From NCBI GenBank assembly GCA_035286285.1, contig JAYKJG010000143.1, positions 1 through 9,868 of the forward strand: a stretch of 9,868 bases of DNA, in the 5' to 3' direction. The stretch is from Prochlorothrix sp035286285. Lineage in GTDB: Bacteria; Cyanobacteriota; Cyanobacteriia; Prochlorotrichales; Prochlorotrichaceae. A model generated the notes under the pieces. It worked only from the letters and a program-made list of their open reading frames with translations, did no database searches and was not told where the DNA came from. Of this stretch, positions 5,313 through 9,868 are shown one piece after another. Made by a program: the position numbers and the translations under genes. Positions within the stretch are counted from its first letter, which is position 1, and every line of letters starts with the position of its first letter.

Positions 5313-7037
5313 ATGGGCTTATTGAGATTACAGTCCGCCACTCTGTTGCTAGCAGGCACAGCCCTGTTTTTAGGAGCCTGTAACCAACCCTTACCAGGAG
5401 ACAATGCCACCAATTCCGAGTTCACCGGCTTTGAACTCACCTTTCAGGTTGGAAGCGCCCTCGGACAATTTTGCACCCAAGCAGCCCAGCAGTTTAATGC
5501 CACCCAACCCAAACTATCCAGCGGAGAAGCCTTTTATCTAAGCTGTAACGAGCAGGGCAGTGGTGATCTCGTTCAAAGTCTCTCCAATGCAGCGCAGCAG
5601 TTCCAAAAAGGCATCTTAGGGGCAGATTCACCGGAATTACCCACCTTAATTTCCCTAGATGGGGAAGTTTACCACGAACAGTTGCACTACCGCCTCAACC
5701 AAATCTTTCCCGGCGAAACCTTAGTCCCGCCCGTAACCGATGCACCGCTGCTCGCCTTTAGCCCCATGGTCTTTATGGCAGCGGAAAATCTCGCCCCCAG
5801 TGTTGCCAAGACCCCCAATCTCTACCAAGCTCTAGTTACCGCCCAAACCCACCAGGACTTAGACCCCACCGCTCCCCCCCAAACCATCCACTTTGTCCAT
5901 ACGGCTCCCACCCGATCGAATTCGGGACTCCAAACCCTGATTGCTCAGTTTGCGGCTGTTTCCGGTAAAGCACCAGAAGCCCTGACGATCGCCGATGTCC
6001 AAACCTACCAAGATGAAGTCCAGAAGATTCAGAACAAAATCACTCGCTACGGCATTTCTACCGCATCCTTAGCCACGGCAATGGTTCAAAATGGGCCATT
6101 TTGGGCCTCGATCGGGTCCGTCTACGAATCCCTAGTCATCGAAGCCAATAGCACCCTGCCCCCCGGTCAGCCCCGCTACCAGGCCATCTACCCCCCAGCA
6201 ACCTACACCTCCAATATGCGGGGAATTCTGTTTCAAGCGCCCTGGGTCACGCCCGCAGAACGGGAAGCAGCGGAACAGGTCTTAAACTTTTTGCAACAAC
6301 CAGAGATTCAGACGATCGCCACCAATCTCGGCCTACGCCCCGGAGTCCCCGGAGTAGCCCTTAGCCCGAAGTTTAGCGCTGAATTTGGGGTTAATCCCCA
6401 GGCCACCTACGATTCCTACCGTTCTGCAACGCCTGAAGTCGTGGAAGCCATGCTGACGGCCTGGGCAGAAGTTGCCAAGCGTCCTTCCCAAGTGGTGGTC
6501 GTGGTGGATTCATCTGGCTCCATGGCCGAGGGCAATAAGCTGGTTTCGGTGCAAAGTACCCTCCAAAACTATATGAATCAACTGGGCAAACGCGATCGCA
6601 TTGCCTTCATTGACTTTGATAACCTCATCCGCGACCCCGTGCTGGTCGATCAAAGTCCAGAGGGCCAAGAACGCGGTTTTCAGTTTATCAACACCCTCCA
6701 GGCCGACGGAGAAACCTATCTCTACGATGCAGTGCTCACAGCCCGGAACTGGCTTCAGAAAAACCGCGATAGTCAAGCCATTAACGCCGTTTTAGTCCTC
6801 ACCGATGGCCAAGACTCCGGTTCCAGCATTAACCTAGAGCAACTGGCCCAAGAACTCCAAAAATCGGGTTTTTCCAGTGACGATCGCATTGCTTTTTTCA
6901 CGATCGGCTATGGCCAAGAAGGAGAATTTGACCCCACAGCCCTAGAACAAATCGCCAATCTCAATGGCGGCTACTACCGCAAGGGAGATCCCATGACGAT
7001 CGCCCAGTTAATGGCTGACTTACAGCTAGAATTCTAG
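5313..7037 (+). CDS. Lipoprotein with substrate-binding-like domain fused to a VWA domain
   Basis: A 574-residue envelope protein. A lipoprotein signal peptide ends in the lipobox LGAC, giving lipidated C23. Residues about 40-370 resemble a type-2 periplasmic substrate-binding domain (SBP_bac_11/ModA-like), with the ligand-loop-like segment TAPTRSNSG at 197-205; C54 and C78 could form a disulfide. Residues about 393-574 are a VWA domain with a complete metal-ion-dependent adhesion site: D399-S-S401-G-S403, T468 in GETYLYDAV, and D498 in LTDGQD. VWA domains with intact MIDAS usually bind a partner protein through Mg2+. The ligand and partner are unknown. It is the first of a same-strand group that includes a second protein with a related binding domain. 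An extended -10 promoter candidate precedes it, and GGAG lies 10 bases before the ATG. Confidence 0.9.
   Translation: MGLLRLQSATLLLAGTALFLGACNQPLPGDNATNSEFTGFELTFQVGSALGQFCTQAAQQFNATQPKLSSGEAFYLSCNEQGSGDLVQSLSNAAQQFQKGILGADSPELPTLISLDGEVYHEQLHYRLNQIFPGETLVPPVTDAPLLAFSPMVFMAAENLAPSVAKTPNLYQALVTAQTHQDLDPTAPPQTIHFVHTAPTRSNSGLQTLIAQFAAVSGKAPEALTIADVQTYQDEVQKIQNKITRYGISTASLATAMVQNGPFWASIGSVYESLVIEANSTLPPGQPRYQAIYPPATYTSNMRGILFQAPWVTPAEREAAEQVLNFLQQPEIQTIATNLGLRPGVPGVALSPKFSAEFGVNPQATYDSYRSATPEVVEAMLTAWAEVAKRPSQVVVVVDSSGSMAEGNKLVSVQSTLQNYMNQLGKRDRIAFIDFDNLIRDPVLVDQSPEGQERGFQFINTLQADGETYLYDAVLTARNWLQKNRDSQAINAVLVLTDGQDSGSSINLEQLAQELQKSGFSSDDRIAFFTIGYGQEGEFDPTALEQIANLNGGYYRKGDPMTIAQLMADLQLEF
6592..6599. 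repeat. HIP1 octamer within the VWA gene
   Basis: GCGATCGC, exact copy; it encodes part of KRDRIAF. Confidence 0.75.
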
Positions 7038-7098
7038 CTAATGAAGGAATTTACCTGATTGACTGACAAAAGGGGGTCAAACCGAGGCACAGAGGGCA

Positions 7099-7115
7099 GG
7101 TCAGGAAACCTGACC
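7099..7115. repeat. Hairpin GGTCAGG-AAA-CCTGACC
   Basis: Perfect 7-bp stem with a 3-base loop, 62 bases after the VWA gene stop. No U-tract follows, so it is not a standard intrinsic terminator. Confidence 0.7.
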
Positions 7116-7139
7116 CCTACGCTCCCAAAGGTCTTGTAG

Positions 7140-7173
7140 GGGCGCGGTTTTCGCGCCCAATGCAGAATTTTTT
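7140..7173 (+). terminator. Weak terminator candidate after the VWA gene
   Basis: A GC-rich 7-bp stem (GGGCGCG / CGCGCCC, 7140-7158) followed, after a 9-base gap, by six T residues (7168-7173). The gap makes it a poor intrinsic terminator. The stem is more likely part of element C. Confidence 0.25.
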
Positions 7174-7190
7174 GTCCGTCAACCAGAGCA

Positions 7191-7218
7191 TTGACGATCC
7201 TTAGACTCTTGCTAGCCT
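7191..7218 (+). promoter_or_regulatory. Weak promoter candidate for the Uma2 gene
   Basis: TTGACG (7191-7196, five of six to the -35 consensus), a 16-base spacer, then TAGCCT (7213-7218, three of six). The -35 is good but the -10 poor. It lies just outside element C, and GGAG at 7236-7239 precedes the ATG at 7251 by 11 bases. Confidence 0.25.
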
Positions 7219-7250
7219 ATTCTTAGCCCATCTTTGGAGAATCCTAACCG

Positions 7251-7955
7251 ATGGTTCCAATAGCCACCCCTCTCTCCCCTGCAACCGTTGCTCCTCCCTA
7301 CCCCCCCAGCCTCCTATACCCTGACTCCGACGGTCAACCTATGGCTGAAAATACGCTGCAATACCGCTGGATTGTACGCCTGGTCAGTAATCTTCAGCAT
7401 GTATTACGAGATCAAGTGGCCTTCGTTGCGGGCGATTTACTGTGGTATCCGATCGAGGTAGAACGCCCCCCTGCTCCGGCTGTAGCCCCCGATGTCCTAG
7501 TAGTCCTGGGACGGCCAGCGGGCGATCGGGGCAGCTACAAACAGTGGCAGGAAGATAACATCGCCCCCCAAGTGGTGTTTGAAGTGCTCTCTCCCAGTAA
7601 TACAATCCAGGAAATGCTAGAAAAGCAGAAATTTTACGATCAATATGGCGTTTTAGAAGCTTTTTTCTACAATCCAGAAACTCAAGACTTCTGGGGACTG
7701 GTCCGAAGTGCCCCCCAACAGTCTTTCCGCATCATCATGCAGTTACAACTGCCCTGGACTTCTCCCCTCTTGGGCATTCGCTTTGAAATGGGAAAAACAG
7801 AACTAGAGGTCTTTTATCCCGACGGAGAACCCTTCAATGGCGAAAAATTCAAAGATCCCCTTGATTTCGTCCAAGAACGGAACCAAGCAACCCAAGAACG
7901 CGATCGGGCCTTTGCCAAATTGCGAGAACTGGGCATCGATCCCAACGATCTATAA
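7251..7955 (+). CDS. Uma2-family (DUF820) PD-(D/E)XK nuclease-like protein
   Basis: A 234-residue protein of the Uma2 family, which is greatly expanded in cyanobacteria and carries a restriction-endonuclease-like fold. Its biological role is unclear. Core residues are visible: D81 in APDVLVV, E111 in VVFEVLSPSN and a downstream Lys near 125-127 in EKQKFYDQYG. The C-terminus (QERNQATQERDRAFAKLRELGIDP) is the charged helix and GIDP ending common in this family. GGAG lies 11 bases before the ATG. Only 26 bases separate its stop from the next gene, so co-transcription is likely. Its place between the two substrate-binding-like genes, just after element C, suggests it joined the cluster later. Nuclease activity has not been shown here and is inferred from the motif alone. 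Confidence 0.88.
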   Translation: MVPIATPLSPATVAPPYPPSLLYPDSDGQPMAENTLQYRWIVRLVSNLQHVLRDQVAFVAGDLLWYPIEVERPPAPAVAPDVLVVLGRPAGDRGSYKQWQEDNIAPQVVFEVLSPSNTIQEMLEKQKFYDQYGVLEAFFYNPETQDFWGLVRSAPQQSFRIIMQLQLPWTSPLLGIRFEMGKTELEVFYPDGEPFNGEKFKDPLDFVQERNQATQERDRAFAKLRELGIDPNDL

Positions 7956-7967
7956 AGCTCCAACGAT

Positions 7968-7973
7968 AAGGGA
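7968..7973 (+). promoter_or_regulatory. Shine-Dalgarno of the coiled-coil gene
   Basis: AAGGGA, 8 bases before the GTG at 7982; it supports a GTG start. Confidence 0.6.
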
Positions 7974-7981
7974 CAAAAACC

Positions 7982-8725
7982 GTGAAAATCTCACCCGTTT
8001 GGAAGGAAGTTAACCCCCTCGATTATCCCCTAGCCCTACTCCTAGGGGGATTGGTCTTAGTGTTGGGCGTGCGAGGCTTGCAGTTGCCCAGCATCGTAGT
8101 CCTGCCCGTAGCGGGGGGAGTAGCCGGGGCAGGGGCGATCGTGCGCCGTAACCAAGAGCCAGAGCAGCTTAACCTCGGCGATCCAGCCCTAGAAGGCCAT
8201 GTACAGGCTGCTGTGGCCCAAGCCGCTAACTTAGCAGCCCAGGCAGAGCGGTTACGCCGGGAGGCGGGCGATCGCCTGACGGAAAGCCACCAACTTGACT
8301 TGCTGGTGGCCGTACAACTGGTGTGCGATCAGGCCCAGGATCTACCGCAAAAAATCAAAGATATGGCCCGCAAGCTCCATAAAAAAGACACCATAGTCTC
8401 AATCAAAACCCTAGAGCAGCAACTCAAGCAAGCCCAAGCCCAAAAACAGCAGTGTAGCGGCGATGCCCAAAAACAGTGGCAAAAACTGATTCAGTCCCTC
8501 CAGCGCAATATTGAGTTAGCCCAGCAGGGAGACGACGTGCGCCAAGCCCAAATCATTAGCCTCTCCAACCTCATCCTCGAAACCCTGGAAGTCCTACAAC
8601 AGTTACAACTCCAACTCCACCAATCGAACCTCAGCAGCACCCATGCCACCAACGCCGCCCCCCTCAGTAGCCTCAGCGAAACCCTGACTCAGTGCCAGAA
8701 AAACCTTGATTTACTCACCTCCTAG
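7982..8725 (+). CDS. Two-helix membrane protein with long coiled coil, function unknown
   Basis: A 247-residue protein I do not recognise with confidence. Residues about 15-30 (Leu/Val-rich) and 36-54 (IVVLPVAGGVAGAGAIV) form a hairpin of two probable membrane helices. Positively charged R55-R56 follows, so the rest probably faces the cytoplasm. Residues about 75-220 are rich in Gln, Ala, Leu and Lys in heptad-like spacing and look like an alpha-helical coiled coil, with low-complexity QAQAQKQQ and QLQLQLHQ stretches. It starts at GTG with AAGGGA 8 bases upstream. Its stop overlaps the Shine-Dalgarno of the next gene, so the two are almost certainly translated together. A remote XpaC-like membrane/coiled-coil identity is possible but not shown. 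By context it could be the inner-membrane scaffold for the two exported binding-like proteins. Confidence 0.8.
   Translation: MKISPVWKEVNPLDYPLALLLGGLVLVLGVRGLQLPSIVVLPVAGGVAGAGAIVRRNQEPEQLNLGDPALEGHVQAAVAQAANLAAQAERLRREAGDRLTESHQLDLLVAVQLVCDQAQDLPQKIKDMARKLHKKDTIVSIKTLEQQLKQAQAQKQQCSGDAQKQWQKLIQSLQRNIELAQQGDDVRQAQIISLSNLILETLEVLQQLQLQLHQSNLSSTHATNAAPLSSLSETLTQCQKNLDLLTS
8268..8275. repeat. HIP1 octamer within the coiled-coil gene
   Basis: GCGATCGC, exact copy; it encodes part of AGDRLT. Confidence 0.75.
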
Positions 8726-8729
8726 GAGG
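8724..8729 (+). promoter_or_regulatory. Strong Shine-Dalgarno overlapping the upstream stop codon
   Basis: AGGAGG begins on the second base of the TAG stop of the coiled-coil gene and lies 11 bases before the ATG at 8741. This favours the first ATG over the one at 8753 and implies translational coupling. Confidence 0.75.
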
Positions 8730-8740
8730 ATTAAACCCCA

Positions 8741-9865
8741 ATGCCGCGATCGATGCCAAAATCCTTACGCTGGGCAACTTCCCTCGCCATTACGGCAGTT
8801 TCCCTCACCCTTGCCTATGCTCCTCTCCCTGGATTCCGCCAAACCCTCATTGTCGTTAGTGGCAGCGAACTCAAAGAGCCACTCACAGCCCTAGAAGCCC
8901 AGTTTGAGCAGCAATATCGGGATATTGACCTCAAAATTGAAATTCAAGGCTCCCAGGACATGATGGAAAACTATCGCTTGGGACGGAATGACTTTACGGC
9001 GACAGTGCTGATGCCAGCCGATGATCAACTGCTCAACGAGTTGGAACAACGCTGGCAGCAGGACAACCCCTCCGGCCCCGCCCTCTGGGCAACGGAACCC
9101 CAGCCGATCGCCAAAACACGCCTCGTCGCCGTAGCATGGCCCGATCGGGGCCAAGTCCTCTTTCCCCAAGGCCAATTCCAGTGGCAGCGCCTAAGCACCC
9201 TGCTAGCAGCCGATCGGCGCTGGGAAGCCATTGGTGGTCCCCCCGCTTGGGGCAGCTTTGACCTGCTGATGACCGATCCCAGCCGCTCCCACAGTGGCCA
9301 ACTCAGCCTCAGTCTTTGGCTCCAGCAGTCCCTAGGCCAGGATAACCTCGATCCCAGCAGTTTCCAATCCCCCCAAGCCCAAACCCTCCTCTCCCAGGTC
9401 AAAAAAGCCCTCTATCAACCCGCTCCCTCCACCGACCTCCTGCTGCAACAATTCATTACCCAAGGCCCAAACAATGCCGATCTAGCCTTAGTTTACGAAA
9501 GCATCGCCCTCTACCGCTGGTCCCAAGCCCAAACCAGCCAAAGCACCGCCTACCAAATCTACCCCCTCAATCCCACCCTAGAAACCGTTGTCACGGGCGC
9601 AGTGCTCCGCCCCGGCAACTCTCGCCGCACCCTTCAAGCAGGTCGCGCTTTCCTGCAATTTCTCCAGGAATCCGCACAACAACAGCACTTTGTCACCTAT
9701 GGCTTCCGCCCCCTAGACGATACGATCGATCTCACCACCCTCCCCAACAGTCCCTGGAGCCAAAACATTCCCGGTGCCCAAATCCAACTCTCCGGCACCG
9801 TCAGCACTGCCCCCAGTGACGCTATCCGTTCAGCCTTGATCGAGGCATGGCAACAGGTACAATAG
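8741..9865 (+). CDS. Exported substrate-binding-like protein
   Basis: A 374-residue protein with an N-terminal export signal: basic residues R3, K7 and R10, then the hydrophobic core SLAITAVSLTLAYA. There is no lipobox cysteine, so it is either cleaved near AYA or stays membrane-anchored. The mature part begins TLIVVSGSELKEPLTALEAQFEQQY, typical of type-2 solute-binding (SBP_bac_11/ModA-like) proteins. TDPSRSHSG (178-186), LVYESIALY and the C-terminal GRAFLQFLQES...YGFRPLD match equivalent segments of the VWA lipoprotein's binding domain (TAPTRSNSG, VYESLVIEA, VLNFLQQPE...LGLRPG), so the two share an ancestral domain. This one lacks the VWA domain. It is coupled to the coiled-coil gene, with 15 bases between stop and start. 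Its ligand is unknown, and no permease or ATPase gene is in view. Confidence 0.85.
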   Translation: MPRSMPKSLRWATSLAITAVSLTLAYAPLPGFRQTLIVVSGSELKEPLTALEAQFEQQYRDIDLKIEIQGSQDMMENYRLGRNDFTATVLMPADDQLLNELEQRWQQDNPSGPALWATEPQPIAKTRLVAVAWPDRGQVLFPQGQFQWQRLSTLLAADRRWEAIGGPPAWGSFDLLMTDPSRSHSGQLSLSLWLQQSLGQDNLDPSSFQSPQAQTLLSQVKKALYQPAPSTDLLLQQFITQGPNNADLALVYESIALYRWSQAQTSQSTAYQIYPLNPTLETVVTGAVLRPGNSRRTLQAGRAFLQFLQESAQQQHFVTYGFRPLDDTIDLTTLPNSPWSQNIPGAQIQLSGTVSTAPSDAIRSALIEAWQQVQ

Positions 9866-9868
9866 TAT

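Larger units (their letters stand above)
7055..7186. mobile_element. MITE-like element C with distinct terminal inverted repeats
   Basis: The left end CTGATTGACTGACAAAA (7055-7071) and right end TTTTGTCCGTCAACCAG (7170-7186) are inverted repeats with two mismatches over 17 bp. The interior holds two hairpins (7099-7115, 7140-7158) and GACCCCTAC (7112-7120) facing GTAGGGGC (7136-7143). No protein is encoded and no clear target-site duplication is seen, so it may instead be a composite structured repeat. It separates the VWA gene from the Uma2 gene. Confidence 0.5.

Noticed and set aside
5313..9865. ABC transporter operon
   Set aside because: Two binding-like proteins are present but no permease or ATP-binding subunit is seen, and one binding domain is fused to a VWA domain.
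1..9868. tRNA, rRNA or riboswitch genes
   Set aside because: I saw no cloverleaf, rRNA signature or recognisable riboswitch consensus on either strand; this was by eye, so divergent small RNAs could be missed.

Overview
The window looks like cyanobacterial chromosome. The evidence is the repeated HIP1 octamer GCGATCGC (at least four exact copies in 9.9 kb, plus many CGATCG cores), cyanobacterial-style accessory nuclease genes (an Rpn/PDDEXK_2 protein and a Uma2/DUF820 protein), a ferrochelatase-like protein of a type I associate with cyanobacteria, and dense short palindromic repeats between genes. No species can be named from the sequence alone.

Layout. Positions 1-5065 are read from the minus strand: a 3'-truncated leuS (leucyl-tRNA synthetase), an Rpn-family nuclease gene, a gene-free repeat-rich interval (3066-3568), and a ferrochelatase-superfamily protein ending in a 120-residue tail that is about 40% histidine. 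A divergent intergenic region (5066-5312) follows. From 5313 to the end everything is on the plus strand: a lipoprotein fusing a substrate-binding-like domain to a von Willebrand A (VWA) domain, a 124-132 bp inverted-repeat element, a Uma2-family nuclease gene, a two-helix membrane protein with a long coiled coil, and an exported substrate-binding-like protein. The last two genes are tightly coupled: the Shine-Dalgarno of one overlaps the stop codon of the other.

How the genes may work together. The first and last plus-strand genes carry related substrate-binding-like domains; both have a T-x-P-x-R-S-[NH]-S-G segment and a matching Y-E-S segment. With the membrane-anchored coiled-coil protein they look like one envelope-located module: a lipid-anchored VWA protein, a membrane scaffold and an exported binding protein. 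No permease or ATPase is in view, so an ordinary ABC importer is not supported. The Uma2 gene and the inverted-repeat element in front of it may be a later insertion into this set. The function of the module is unknown to me.

The clearest mobile-DNA signal is in 3090-3482. Two non-autonomous, MITE-like elements share the terminal inverted repeat GGGTGCATTTCACTT(T) but have different interiors, and each is bounded by an 8-bp direct repeat. The second is inserted inside an older perfect hairpin. The Rpn protein has a five-unit tetrapeptide repeat just before its C-terminal domain. This is the architecture of the Rpn genes-within-genes toxin-antitoxin systems, although I do not see a strong internal start here.
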